A stretch of 25,908 nt of DNA, taken from Neisseria perflava. GTDB taxonomy: Bacteria; Pseudomonadota; Gammaproteobacteria; Burkholderiales; Neisseriaceae. The notes under the pieces were generated by a model that made no database searches, had not been told where the DNA came from, and saw only the letters and a list, made by a program, of their open reading frames with translations. Below, piece after piece: positions 7,499 to 16,253 of the stretch (position 1 is its first letter; every line of letters starts with the position of its first letter). The position numbers and the translations under genes are program-made. The stretch lies in NCBI RefSeq assembly GCF_024170405.1, contig NZ_JALJYC010000028.1:1-25908 (forward strand), given 5' to 3'.

Positions 7499-8944
7499 AT
7501 GACCTCCGCCGCCCCCGAATCACTCTACCGGCAGGCGCAGCAGCATGCCGGGCGCGACCCGCTCGGTGCGCAAACGCTTGCCCTGTACCAGCAGGCCGCC
7601 CGTTTAGGGCATGCCGACGCCGCGTTCCAAGCCGGTATGATTCTGCTGGAACAGCAGGCCGGTTTCGACGAAGCCGCCGCCTGGCTGGAAATGGCTGCGG
7701 CGCACAAACACGCCCCCGCCGCGTTCAACCTGCTGCGCGTGCGCGAAGCGCAGGGCAAACCCTTCGGCAAACACCTGCAACAATACGCGATGCTGGCCGA
7801 GGGCGGCATGCTCCCCGCCGCCCTGCACCTGCTCGAATACTACGCCAACCACCACGACCCGCAGGCCGTGTATTGGGCGCGTTTTGTCGCGGAGCAAGGC
7901 CATCCCTTCGGCCAATATTTTCTCGCCCTGCATTATCATCTTGGCAGCGAACCCGACTTCGATCAAGCCCGCCGTTACTACCATTTAGCCGCCGAACAAG
8001 GTTTATCCGTTGCCCATTGGCAGCTGGGCAAAATCTACCTCCACGGTATCGGCACGCCCGCCGACACGGAAAAAGCCGTGTTCCACCTGACCCAAGCCGC
8101 CGAGCACGGCATTACCGCCGCCCAAACCATGCTGGGCGGCCTGCTTGCCGCGCAAGGCCGTCCCGACGCCCTGCGCTGGTATCAAACCGCCGCCGAACAA
8201 GGCGACGGCGAAGCCCAAGCTGCGCTGGCGCAACACTACCTCACCGGCACACTTACCGAACGCAATCCCGCCCAAGCGCTGCGGCTTGCGCGTGCCGCCG
8301 TCGAACACCACCATCCCGACGCCCTGCGTCTGCTGGGCGACATCAACCGCTACGGCTTGGGCATACCCGCCGACCCGCAAGCCGCGCAAAGCTACTACCG
8401 CCAGTCCACCGAGCTGGGCAACAGCGCCGCTTTCCAAAAACTGCTGGCCGACGCCGCTTTGTACCACCCGCAGCAGTTTGAGCAAATCAAACAAGCCGCC
8501 CTGCTGCGCCAAAAAATCGAGCAGACCTACCAAACTGCTCTCTCACTCCACCAAGGGCGCGGTCAGACCGCCGACTACACCCGCGCGCGCAAGCTCTACC
8601 TCGAAGCCGCCGAATACCAGCATGGCGGCGCCGCCGCGCAACTGGGCATGATGTATTACTACGGCCAGGGCGTTCCCGCTGCGCCGAAAAACGCCGCCTA
8701 CTGGTTCGAGTTGGCCGCCGAACAAGGCGACAGCACTGCGCAATACCATTTGGCGCGGATGTACTACTACGGCCAAGGCGTTCCCCTCAATCTTCCTTTG
8801 GCCTGCTATTGGCTGGAAGCCGCCATCGCAGGCGGTTACGAAGACCCCGAAGCGTTCAAGCATTTGCTAGCGCAATGGCAAAAGGAAATGGCGCAGGAGA
8901 ATACCCGCAGACAGACGGCGGAATCCGAACACTCGGAAGCGTAA
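7499..8944 (+). CDS. Sel1-like repeat (TPR-type) protein
   Basis: 481 residues made almost entirely of Sel1-like repeats of about 36 residues, recognisable from A..A...LG..Y..G.GV..D...A..WY..AAEQG. Clear examples are KIYLHGIGTPADTEKAVFHL (about 181-200), MMYYYGQGVPAAPKNAAYWF and MYYYGQGVPLNLPLACYWLE near the C-terminus. Such repeats form an alpha-solenoid that binds other proteins. There is no signal peptide and no catalytic domain, so a cytoplasmic scaffold or adaptor role is inferred and the partner is unknown. A tail of about 20 residues after the last repeat is charged and probably disordered. No good ribosome site is visible, but the start fits the promoter spacing. A strong uptake-sequence terminator follows. 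Its genomic position next to kpsS does not by itself show a role in capsule formation. Confidence 0.85.
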   Translation: MTSAAPESLYRQAQQHAGRDPLGAQTLALYQQAARLGHADAAFQAGMILLEQQAGFDEAAAWLEMAAAHKHAPAAFNLLRVREAQGKPFGKHLQQYAMLAEGGMLPAALHLLEYYANHHDPQAVYWARFVAEQGHPFGQYFLALHYHLGSEPDFDQARRYYHLAAEQGLSVAHWQLGKIYLHGIGTPADTEKAVFHLTQAAEHGITAAQTMLGGLLAAQGRPDALRWYQTAAEQGDGEAQAALAQHYLTGTLTERNPAQALRLARAAVEHHHPDALRLLGDINRYGLGIPADPQAAQSYYRQSTELGNSAAFQKLLADAALYHPQQFEQIKQAALLRQKIEQTYQTALSLHQGRGQTADYTRARKLYLEAAEYQHGGAAAQLGMMYYYGQGVPAAPKNAAYWFELAAEQGDSTAQYHLARMYYYGQGVPLNLPLACYWLEAAIAGGYEDPEAFKHLLAQWQKEMAQENTRRQTAESEHSEA

Positions 8945-8953
8945 AATACACGC

Positions 8954-8993
8954 AGGCCGTCTGAAAATATAAAATTTTTTCAGACGGCCTTTT
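8954..8993. terminator. Bidirectional DUS hairpin terminator
   Basis: AGGCCGTCTGAAAA and TTTTCAGACGGCCT form a perfect stem followed by T-rich sequence on both strands. It serves the Sel1-repeat gene (plus) and the permease gene (minus), whose last codons and stop lie within it. Confidence 0.9.
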
Positions 8994-10503
8994 CCCTCTC
9001 ATCCAAACACAAAAACACCGCCAGCGCCAAGCCCATCAGCACCGCCGTCAACACCATCGCCCGCGCGTAATTGTCTGCGCCCGCCCGCCCCAAATATTCA
9101 TAAATCAAGGTCGTCAGCGTCTGCCATTCGGGGCGCGACAAAAACAGCGTGGCGGCAAATTCGCCCACGCAGGTGGCCGCCGCCAGCGTCAAACCCCGGC
9201 GCAAAGCCGGTTTGAGCAAAGGTGTGGTCACATACAAGGCCGTCTGAAAACGGTTCGCGCCCAAATTGCGCGCAGCGGCGGCGTAATTCGGGTGTAGACC
9301 GTCCCACGCCGCCAATACGTCTTTGGCCACAAAGGGATAGGCCAACAGCACGTAAGTAGCGATGAGAAGCGGCAGCGAAGCCGTCCAGTCGGGGTAAAGC
9401 AGCAACACGCCGAAGGCCACGCATACCGGCGACACCATAAACGGCAGAAAAGTTAGCGCCCTTACCCACGCCGCCCGTCGCGCCAAAGCCGCATGCGCCA
9501 CGCCCAATACCGCCGCCGCGATGACCGCCAGCGCGGAAAAACGCAGCGTGTTCCACGCCGCCGCCAGCGTTTCGCCCTCCGCCAACACTGCCCACGACCC
9601 GCCTGCCGCCACAGCCTGCGCCCACACCGCCGCCAGCGGTAAGGCACAACACAGCAGCAACAATGCCGCCGTATAGCCCAGCAACATCCGTTCGCCCCAA
9701 GAGCGTGGCGCGTGCGGAGGCGGCGGCAGCAACGATTTGGCGGCAACGGTGCGGCGGCTGATGTGCGCATACAGCAAACCGGCTACGGCGGTTACCGCCA
9801 ACACCAGCCACACCAATACCGCCGCCTGCGCGGTATCGAGTTCATACGCAATCAGTTGGTAAATCTCCACTTCCACCGTGACATAACGGCTGCCGCCCAG
9901 CAGCAGCGCCAGCCCGAAGCCGGAAAAGCAATAGAGGAACACCAGACACGCCCCGCCCGCCAGCCACGGCCGCAACACCGGCCATTCCACATAACAAAAC
10001 CGCTGCCACGCGCCCGCGCCCAGAGTTTGCGCCGTCTGCAAACGCGCCGCCGGTACGTTTAAAAAACCCTGATACGCCGCACGTATCAACACCGGCAGAT
10101 TGAAAAACACATTGCCGTAGAGCAGCAGATACGGCGTATCCTGCCAACCCGCCCACAATAGGCCGTGCGCGCCAAACAGCGCCAATACGCCCATCGCCGC
10201 CACCAGCGTCGGCATGACAAAGGGTAGCATTAAGAGCCGCAACACCAGCCGCCGCCCGATAAAGTCCAGCCGTGCCAACGCCCACGCCGCCGGTACGCCC
10301 AAAAGCAGCGTCACCCCGCAGGTCAGCGCCGCCTGAAACACCGTCCACAGCACGCGCCGCTGCATATAATCATCGCGCAATACCGCCCATGCCGCACCGC
10401 CGCCGTCGTAAACCGCCAGCGCAATCAGGGGCGCAATCACCATCACGGCGAGGAAGCCGAGCGGCAGGAGGGCAAGCAGGAAAGTAGCAGGTAAACGGCG
10501 CAT
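8980..10503 (-). CDS. ABC transporter permease, ThiP/FbpB-type fused two-domain protein
   Basis: 507 residues from ATG at 10503; an upstream TTG at 10515 is less likely. The protein is a string of about 12 hydrophobic segments arranged as two permease domains. Each half has an EAA-type loop that contacts the ATPase: about 152-166 (AARLQTAQTLGAGAW) and 408-422 (AAAARNLGANRFQTA). The first half contains a stretch like thiamine permease ThiP (LLGGSRYVTVEVEIYQLIAY, about 201-220); Fe(III) permeases of the FbpB type share the same layout, so the substrate (thiamine, thiamine pyrophosphate, Fe(III) or another anion-bound solute) cannot be fixed. The ATPase and binding-protein genes are not adjacent. 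The protein ends EKAV, with Ala-Val-stop encoded by an uptake sequence. I saw no thiamine riboswitch-like sequence upstream. Confidence 0.85.
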   Translation of the reverse strand: MRRLPATFLLALLPLGFLAVMVIAPLIALAVYDGGGAAWAVLRDDYMQRRVLWTVFQAALTCGVTLLLGVPAAWALARLDFIGRRLVLRLLMLPFVMPTLVAAMGVLALFGAHGLLWAGWQDTPYLLLYGNVFFNLPVLIRAAYQGFLNVPAARLQTAQTLGAGAWQRFCYVEWPVLRPWLAGGACLVFLYCFSGFGLALLLGGSRYVTVEVEIYQLIAYELDTAQAAVLVWLVLAVTAVAGLLYAHISRRTVAAKSLLPPPPHAPRSWGERMLLGYTAALLLLCCALPLAAVWAQAVAAGGSWAVLAEGETLAAAWNTLRFSALAVIAAAVLGVAHAALARRAAWVRALTFLPFMVSPVCVAFGVLLLYPDWTASLPLLIATYVLLAYPFVAKDVLAAWDGLHPNYAAAARNLGANRFQTALYVTTPLLKPALRRGLTLAAATCVGEFAATLFLSRPEWQTLTTLIYEYLGRAGADNYARAMVLTAVLMGLALAVFLCLDEREKAV

Positions 10504-10593
10504 GGTGGTTTTCAATGAAAGGTGTGGATAACAAAATTAAATAACGTGCGTTCGGGGAAAATATCCTGACAAAGTTTGATTTTTCAGTCAACC

Positions 10594-10708
10594 GCTCCCT
10601 CCCCTGTGGAGGAGGGTTGGGGAGAGGGCTAAACGCTTATGGTTTAAACAACATTTCATTAATCCCTCGATACGCCCTCTCTCTAACTCTCCCCCACGGG
10701 GGAGAGGA
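10594..10708. repeat. Inverted pair of CT-rich palindromic dispersed repeats
   Basis: GCTCCCTCCCC...GGGTTGGGGAGAGGGC at 10594-10629 is matched in inverted orientation by GCCCTCTCTC...CCCCCACGGGGGAGAGG at 10673-10708, with about 43 bp between. Each arm is itself palindromic. Related single copies lie at 23857-23891 and 25723-25750, so this is a dispersed REP-like family. It occupies the spacer between the permease promoter and pyrD; nothing else is recognisable there. Confidence 0.75.
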
Positions 10709-10818
10709 CAGATTGCAGGAACACCCACCATTTCAGGCTGATTGATGCGTTTATTTTATCCCGAGCCTACATTTAGATAAAACAAATGGCTGAATCCCAC
10801 ATTCTACTGAAAATCGGT

Positions 10819-10873
10819 AAGGCCGTCTGAAACGCTGTTCGCCGTGCAGAAACTTCCTTTCAGACGGCCTTTC
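10819..10873. terminator. DUS inverted repeat upstream of pyrD
   Basis: AAGGCCGTCTGAAA and TTTCAGACGGCCTTT pair around a loop of about 27 nt, just before the probable pyrD promoter (TAAAAT at 10887-10892). No gene on either strand clearly ends here, so it may only insulate pyrD or act as an uptake element. Confidence 0.55.
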
Positions 10874-10927
10874 GCTGTTTTTCAGGTAAAATACGTGCAT
10901 TTCCCCAACACTCACCGAAAGCACAAT

Positions 10928-11932
10928 ATGTATTCCCTCGCCCGCAACCTCTTGTTCAAAATCGACGCCGAAAAGACCCACCACTTTACCCTAGACAGCT
11001 TGAAAACCGTGCACAAACTCGGCCTGATTCCCCTCGCCGACAAGCGCACCAAGCCGACCAAACTGATGGGCTTGAGCCTGCCCAACCCCGTCGGCCTCGC
11101 CGCCGGTCTCGACAAAAACGGCGACTACATCGACGCGCTGGGTGCGCTCGGTTTCGGTTTTCTCGAAATCGGCACGGTCACGCCCAAGCCGCAGCCGGGC
11201 AACCCGCAGCCGCGCCTGTTCCGCGTGCCCGAATATCAAGGCATCATCAACCGCATGGGCTTCAACAACGACGGTATCGACAAGATGATTCAAAACATCG
11301 CTAAAAGCAGCTACAAAGGCGTGTTGGGCATCAATATCGGCAAAAATGCCGTTACCCCGATTGAAAACGCGGCCGATGATTACCTGATTTGTCTGGAAAA
11401 AGCCTACGCCCACGCCGATTACATCACCGTCAACATTTCCTCCCCCAACACCAAAAAACTGCGCGCGCTGCAAGGCGGCGACGAGTTGAGCGCCCTGTTG
11501 GAAACGCTGAAAAACAAGCAGGCGCAGCTGGCTGCCGCACATGAAAAATACGTACCGCTGGCGGTAAAAATCGCCCCCGATTTGGACGAGGCGCAAATCG
11601 CCGACATCGCCCATGTCGTGAAACAAGTGGAAATGGACGGCATTATCGCCACCAACACCACCATCGACAAATCGTCTTTGGGCAGCCATCCGCTCGCGGG
11701 CGAACAAGGCGGCCTGAGCGGTCGCCCAGTGCGCGAAAAAAGCAATCAGGTTTTGCAATTATTGGCCGAACACCTCGACGGCGCCCTGCCGGTTATCGGT
11801 GTCGGCGGCATTCTGTCGGGCGACGACGCCAAAGAAAAAATCCACCTCGGCGCAACGGCGGTGCAGGTATATAGCGGTTTGATTTACCAAGGGCCGAAGT
11901 TGGTGAAGGATTGTTTGAAAGCTTTGCGCTAA
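10928..11932 (+). CDS. pyrD: Dihydroorotate dehydrogenase (quinone), class 2
   Basis: 334 residues from ATG at 10928 (MYSLARNLLFKIDAEKTHH); the frame is open further upstream, but the family N-terminus begins here. The enzyme oxidises dihydroorotate to orotate in pyrimidine synthesis and passes electrons through FMN to the quinone pool at the inner membrane. Visible features are the N-terminal helical membrane-association segment of class 2 enzymes (1-40), the FMN-binding AAGLDKNGDYIDAL at 58-71, INRMGFNND at 107-115, the catalytic-serine motif VNISSPNTKKLR at 168-179, and the phosphate-binding GVGGILSGDDA...GATAVQVYSGLIYQGP from 291. Length is typical of the family. It stands alone between two uptake-sequence hairpins; pyrE is about 6 kb away in the same orientation. 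Confidence 0.97.
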   Translation: MYSLARNLLFKIDAEKTHHFTLDSLKTVHKLGLIPLADKRTKPTKLMGLSLPNPVGLAAGLDKNGDYIDALGALGFGFLEIGTVTPKPQPGNPQPRLFRVPEYQGIINRMGFNNDGIDKMIQNIAKSSYKGVLGINIGKNAVTPIENAADDYLICLEKAYAHADYITVNISSPNTKKLRALQGGDELSALLETLKNKQAQLAAAHEKYVPLAVKIAPDLDEAQIADIAHVVKQVEMDGIIATNTTIDKSSLGSHPLAGEQGGLSGRPVREKSNQVLQLLAEHLDGALPVIGVGGILSGDDAKEKIHLGATAVQVYSGLIYQGPKLVKDCLKALR

Positions 11933-11951
11933 ACGCACCTTAAGCAATCAA

Positions 11952-12004
11952 AAGGCCGTCTGAAATGCTGCATTCGTATCCACATACAGCGTTTCAGACG
12001 GCCT
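11952..12004 (+). terminator. DUS hairpin behind pyrD
   Basis: AAGGCCGTCTGAAA is inverted relative to TTTCAGACGGCCT at 11992-12004, 20 bp after the pyrD stop. The loop is about 26 nt and only weakly T-rich sequence follows. Confidence 0.7.
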
Positions 12005-12150
12005 GATTCTTTGTTATGCTTATATTTTTTTGTTGTACTATTTATTTTTAATATTGTTCTATAACAAATTTCAATTAATCACCTATTTCCTTTCAACAGC
12101 CGTAGTTGTACTATTCTTTCACGTTCTTCAACCACAAAAGGAAAATTAAA

Positions 12151-12579
12151 ATGAATACGGTAACTGTATTACAACAACTGCATGCCAGCGTCAAAACCTT
12201 CACCTTTGAAATGCAAAAATATCACTACACCGTTAAAGGCCGTAGTTTCTACATCCTGCACAAAGCCTTTGAAGACCTCTACAACTGGGGCTTCGATCAA
12301 GAGGATGAATTTGCAGAACGCCTGTTGATTATCGGCAGCGCCCCACTCCTAACCATCGAAGAAATCATTGCTCAAAACCAAATTACAGTCTTGGCGCCTG
12401 ATGAGTTGGAAAATGAAAAAATGTTAGCCAACTTGAAAGCCTCTTTTGAAATTTTCTTACAACTAGCGCAACAAGGCTTGGAAACCGTCGGCGATGATAC
12501 CGCTACTGATGCACTGCTGTCCGACTTTGTCGCCGATGTTGAAAAGCAACTGTGGATGTTGAAAGCCTATCTGGCCTAA
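12151..12579 (+). CDS. Dps-like ferritin (DNA-protection/iron-storage protein)
   Basis: 142 residues from ATG at 12151, which has a good AAAGGA site about 9 bp upstream; an in-frame upstream ATG at 12106 lacks one. The four Dps ferroxidase ligands are present with family spacing: H25 (KYHYTVKG), H37 (LHKAFEDLY), D52 and E56 (DEFAER). Dps proteins form 12-subunit shells that oxidise Fe(II) with peroxide and store the iron, protecting DNA. The N-terminus is short, with no lysine-rich tail, so direct DNA binding may be weak. The usual Trp next to the first His is replaced by Tyr. The upstream region (12005-12150) is AT-rich and probably holds its promoter. It is flanked by uptake-sequence hairpins and is probably monocistronic. 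Confidence 0.85.
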   Translation: MNTVTVLQQLHASVKTFTFEMQKYHYTVKGRSFYILHKAFEDLYNWGFDQEDEFAERLLIIGSAPLLTIEEIIAQNQITVLAPDELENEKMLANLKASFEIFLQLAQQGLETVGDDTATDALLSDFVADVEKQLWMLKAYLA

Positions 12580-12602
12580 ACCAACCACCTGTAAGCACAG
12601 AC

Positions 12603-12653
12603 AAGGCCGTCTGAAAACCGTGTCAAAAACACGCCGTTTTCAGACGGCTATTT
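12603..12653 (+). terminator. DUS hairpin between dps-like gene and polA
   Basis: AGGCCGTCTGAAAAC (from 12604) pairs with GTTTTCAGACGGCT (ending 12649). A short T-containing tract follows. It lies just upstream of the polA -10 hexamer. Confidence 0.75.
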
Positions 12654-12657
12654 CCTT

Positions 12658-12663
12658 TATAAT
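12658..12663 (+). promoter_or_regulatory. -10 element of polA
   Basis: A perfect TATAAT lies 37 bp before the polA ATG; no convincing -35 is visible because the terminator arm occupies that position. Its location also argues against the longer N-terminal extension that begins at 12620. Confidence 0.45.
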
Positions 12664-12700
12664 CTCCCCATCTTTCATTATTTTTCAGACGGCCTACACC

Positions 12701-15502
12701 ATGAACACACCCATCCGCACCCTGCTGCTTGTTGACGGCTCTTCCTATCTCTACCGCGCCTATCACGCGATGGGGCAAAACCTCTCCGCGCCCGACGGCA
12801 CGCCCACCGGTGCGCTTTACGGCGTGTTGAACATGCTGCGCCGCCTGCGTGCCGATTATCCGCACGATTATTGCGCCTGCGTATTTGACGCCAAAGGCAA
12901 AAATTTCCGCCACGAGCTGTTCCCCGACTACAAAGCCACGCGCCCGCCCATGCCCGACGATTTGCGCCCGCAAGCCGAAGCGCTGCCCGAATTGGTGCGG
13001 CTGATAGGCTGGCCGGTGTTGGTGATTCCCGATGTGGAAGCCGATGATGTGATTGGTACGCTGGCCAAACAGGGCGGCGATGACGGCTTGAAGGTCATCG
13101 TCTCCACCGGCGATAAAGACATGGCGCAGCTGGTCAACGACAAGGTCACGCTGGTCAACACCATGAGCGGCGAGGTGTTGAACATCGAGGGCGTGCAAAA
13201 CAAATTCGGCGTGCGCCCCGACCAGATCCGCGATTATCTGGCGCTGATGGGCGATAAAGTGGATAACGTGCCGGGTGTGGAAAAATGCGGCCCGAAAACC
13301 GCCGTCAAATGGCTGGATGCCTACGGCTCGCTGCAAGGCGTGATGGATCACGCCGCCGACATCAAAGGCAAAGTCGGCGAACACCTTCAGACGGCCTTGC
13401 CGCAGCTGCCGCTCTCTTACGAACTCGTCACCATCAAAACCGATTTGGATTTGCACGGCGAGCTGCCCGAAGGCCTCGACAGCCTGCGCCGCCGCAGCCC
13501 GAATTGGGCGCAGCTGGTCAGCGAATTCAAACGCTACGGCTTCCGTACCTGGCTCAAAGAAGCGGAAAAACAGATGCACGAAAACCACAACTCCGACCTT
13601 TTTGGCGCGAAGCATATCGGCGAACAGGCGGCGTTGGATGCTTTGTCTGCCCCCGCCGGGCAAATCATTGAAATACCCGAGCCGCCGAAAACCTTAAACT
13701 ACCAAGCCATTACCACCGAAGCCCAGTTTGCCGAACTTTTGGACAAATTGGCTCAAGCCGACACCATAGCTCTTGACACCGAAACCACGTCTTTAGAACC
13801 GATGAAAGCGCAGCTGGTCGGCATCAGCATGGCCTTCCAAGCGGGCGAAGCCGTGTATATCCCACTCGGCCACAGCCCCACCGCCGCGCCGGAGCAGTTG
13901 GATTTAAACGATGTATTAGGCCGTCTGAAACCGCTGTTGGAAAGCAATAAACTGAAAAAAATCGGTCAAAATCTGAAATACGACCAGCATGTGTTTGCCA
14001 ACTACGGCATCGCGCTGGCCGGTATTGCAGGCGACGCCATGCTCGCGTCGTATATCGTGGAAAGCCATCTCGGTCACGGTTTGGACGAATTGTCCGAACG
14101 CTGGCTGGGCTTGCCCACCATTACCTACGAATCCCTGTGCGGCAAAGGCGCGAAAGCCATTTCCTTTGCCGACGTCGCCCTCGCCCAAGCCACCGAATAC
14201 GCCGCGCAAGACGCCGATTTCGCGCTGCGTCTGGAAGGCCGTCTGAAAGCGCAGATGGACGGCAAACAGCTTGAAATGTATGCAAACATGGAATTGCCCG
14301 TCGCCCAAGTCTTGTTTGAAATGGAGCACACCGGCGTGCACATCGACAAAGACGAGCTGGCGCGCCAAAGCCACGAGCTCGGCAGCCGCATTCTCGAATT
14401 GGAGCAGCAGGCGTATGAAGCGGCCGGGCAGCCGTTCAACCTCAACTCGCCCAAGCAGTTGCAGGAAATCCTGTTCGGCAAAATGGGCATTCCCACCAAA
14501 GGCCTGAAAAAAACCGCCTCGGGCGGCATTTCTACCAATGAAGCCGTGTTGGAGCAGCTCGCGCCCGATTACCCGCTGCCGAAAATCATCTTGGAAAACC
14601 GCAGCCTGTCCAAGCTCAAATCCACCTACACCGACAAGCTGCCCGAAATGATTAACCCGCAGACCGGCCGCGTGCACACCAACTACGCCCAGGCCGTCGC
14701 CATTACCGGCCGCTTGGCGAGCAACAACCCCAACCTGCAAAACATCCCCATCCGCACGCCCGAAGGCCGCCGCGTGCGCCGCGCCTTTACTGCGCCGGCG
14801 GGCAAAACCATCATATCCGCCGACTACTCGCAAATCGAGCTGCGCATTATGGCGCACCTCTCCGGCGACAAAACCCTGATTGAAGCCTTCCGCCACGGCG
14901 AAGACATCCACCGCCGCACCGCCGCCGAAGTGTTCGGCGTTGCGCCCGAGCAGGTCACATCCGACCAACGCCGCTACGCCAAAACCATCAACTTCGGCCT
15001 GATTTACGGCATGGGGCAATACGGCCTCGCCAAGGCACTGGGCATTGACAATATTTCCGCCAAAAACTTTATCGACCGCTACTTCGCCCGCTACCCCGGC
15101 GTAGCCGAATACATGCAGCGCACCAAAGACCAGGCCGCGCAACAAGGCTACGTCGAAACCCTGTTCGGCCGCCGCCTGTATCTGCCCGACATCCACGCCA
15201 AAAACGCCAACGCCCGCTCCGGCGCCGAACGCGCCGCCATCAACGCCCCCATGCAAGGCACGGCCTCGGATTTGATTAAGCGGGCAATGGTAGATGTATC
15301 CGATTGGTTATCTTCAGACGGCCTCGAAAGCAAACTGATTTTGCAGGTGCATGACGAATTGGTGTTGGAAGCTGCCGATTCGGAACTGGAGATGATTCGG
15401 GAGAAACTGCCGCAGATTATGGCTAAGGTGGACGGCGGATTATTGGCCGTGCCGCTGGTGGCGGAAGTGGGCGCGGGGGAGAATTGGGAAGAGGCGCATT
15501 GA
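12701..15502 (+). CDS. polA: DNA polymerase I
   Basis: 933 residues from ATG at 12701 (MNTPIRTLLLVDGSSYLYRAYHAM). All three PolA activities are represented. The 5'-nuclease domain (about 1-290) has VDGSSYLYRA and ADDVIGTLA. The 3'-5' exonuclease domain keeps its metal ligands (D359 and E361 in LDTETTSLEP), so proofreading should be active. The polymerase domain (about 550-933) has motif A (SADYSQIELR, catalytic D708), motif B (RRYAKTINFGLIYGMGQYG) and motif C (QVHDELVLE, D885/E886). It fills gaps in repair and Okazaki-fragment processing. At least four full-length uptake sequences lie within the coding sequence (13386, 13918, 14236, 15313). Unusually, an AT-rich foreign-looking gene starts only 31 bp after the stop, with no uptake-sequence terminator between. 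Confidence 0.98.
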   Translation: MNTPIRTLLLVDGSSYLYRAYHAMGQNLSAPDGTPTGALYGVLNMLRRLRADYPHDYCACVFDAKGKNFRHELFPDYKATRPPMPDDLRPQAEALPELVRLIGWPVLVIPDVEADDVIGTLAKQGGDDGLKVIVSTGDKDMAQLVNDKVTLVNTMSGEVLNIEGVQNKFGVRPDQIRDYLALMGDKVDNVPGVEKCGPKTAVKWLDAYGSLQGVMDHAADIKGKVGEHLQTALPQLPLSYELVTIKTDLDLHGELPEGLDSLRRRSPNWAQLVSEFKRYGFRTWLKEAEKQMHENHNSDLFGAKHIGEQAALDALSAPAGQIIEIPEPPKTLNYQAITTEAQFAELLDKLAQADTIALDTETTSLEPMKAQLVGISMAFQAGEAVYIPLGHSPTAAPEQLDLNDVLGRLKPLLESNKLKKIGQNLKYDQHVFANYGIALAGIAGDAMLASYIVESHLGHGLDELSERWLGLPTITYESLCGKGAKAISFADVALAQATEYAAQDADFALRLEGRLKAQMDGKQLEMYANMELPVAQVLFEMEHTGVHIDKDELARQSHELGSRILELEQQAYEAAGQPFNLNSPKQLQEILFGKMGIPTKGLKKTASGGISTNEAVLEQLAPDYPLPKIILENRSLSKLKSTYTDKLPEMINPQTGRVHTNYAQAVAITGRLASNNPNLQNIPIRTPEGRRVRRAFTAPAGKTIISADYSQIELRIMAHLSGDKTLIEAFRHGEDIHRRTAAEVFGVAPEQVTSDQRRYAKTINFGLIYGMGQYGLAKALGIDNISAKNFIDRYFARYPGVAEYMQRTKDQAAQQGYVETLFGRRLYLPDIHAKNANARSGAERAAINAPMQGTASDLIKRAMVDVSDWLSSDGLESKLILQVHDELVLEAADSELEMIREKLPQIMAKVDGGLLAVPLVAEVGAGENWEEAH

Positions 15503-15533
15503 GATTTTTATTTCTTAACTTAAGGAGAATTAA

Positions 15534-16253
15534 ATGAAAAAAGACTTAACTGCATCAGTTTTTGAGCGTCAGAATATTTTAAATAATCCATATGCCTTAG
15601 AACAAATGAAAACACATCTTCATCTAGATGGCACCTTTTTTGATGGAGATATATTCTTTACAAAGCAACAGGTTATGGATTTATTTGAAGTAGCTGATGC
15701 GACTATTGAAAGATACTTATCTAATTATGGAGATGAATTAAAACAAAGTGGATACCGAATTTTAAAATCTAAAAGTTTAAGAGAATTCAAAGAATTATCT
15801 AATGGTTCCCTCATTAATGAGGGAACCAAAACTAGTGTACTGGGGGTTTTTTCTTTCCGCTCGGTCTTAAATTTGGGGATGCTTTTAACAGATAGTGAAC
15901 CTGCTCGTTTACTACGTTCGCGCATTTTAGATATTGTGCTAGATGTCATGTCTGAGCGTGCTGGGGGACATACAAAGCTTATTAATCAACGTGATTCTAA
16001 CTATTTAGTTGCAGCTTTTCAAGAAGAAAACTATCGAAAACAATTTACTAATGCATTAGACCTGTATGTTGATGGAAATCAATGGAAATATGCTAGGTTT
16101 ACTAATCTCATCTATCAAAGTATTTTTAGAGAGAATGCGACAGAGTACAAAAAAATACTTAATTTGGCAGCCAATGACAAAATTAGAGAAACCATGTACT
16201 CAGAAGTGCTAAATTTAATTGCCAGTTTTGAATCAGGAAATGTGCATAATTAA
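15534..16253 (+). CDS. Foreign DNA-binding (HTH) protein, probably C-terminally truncated
   Basis: 239 residues, with a strong AAGGAG site before the ATG. Base composition is sharply AT-rich compared with polA, and there is no uptake sequence in it, which suggests horizontal transfer. Residues about 43-78 look like a helix-turn-helix (TKQQVMDLFEVADATIERYL). The rest (TSVLGVFSFRSVLNLGML, LRSRILDIVLDVMSERAGGH, INQRDSNYLVAAFQEENYRK, TMYSEVLNLIASFE) matches what I recall of an accessory-genome DNA-binding family, often found beside Fic/Doc-type toxin genes, whose members are roughly 100 residues longer. Here the last four codons (NVHN) and the stop belong to a 63-bp repeat, so the gene seems to have been cut at the repeat junction. 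No toxin gene follows. Function is unproven; the Fic/Doc link rests on memory of the family. Confidence 0.6.
   Translation: MKKDLTASVFERQNILNNPYALEQMKTHLHLDGTFFDGDIFFTKQQVMDLFEVADATIERYLSNYGDELKQSGYRILKSKSLREFKELSNGSLINEGTKTSVLGVFSFRSVLNLGMLLTDSEPARLLRSRILDIVLDVMSERAGGHTKLINQRDSNYLVAAFQEENYRKQFTNALDLYVDGNQWKYARFTNLIYQSIFRENATEYKKILNLAANDKIRETMYSEVLNLIASFESGNVHN

Noticed and set aside
10504..10927. Thiamine (TPP) riboswitch before the ThiP-like permease
   Set aside because: I looked for the conserved CUGAGA and related elements in the minus-strand leader and saw none; the leader instead contains the CT-rich palindromes.
10844..10927. N-terminal extension of PyrD from 10844
   Set aside because: The extension begins inside a DUS hairpin loop and precedes the likely -10; the conserved PyrD N-terminus starts at 10928.
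12620..12700. N-terminal extension of PolA from 12620
   Set aside because: It would be translated through a DUS terminator and the -10 element, and the family N-terminus begins at 12701.
13916..15256. 446-codon open frame on the minus strand inside polA
   Set aside because: It is exactly antisense to the polymerase domain of polA, whose motifs are intact; the openness is a by-product of GC-rich codon use, and the translation shows no known domain.
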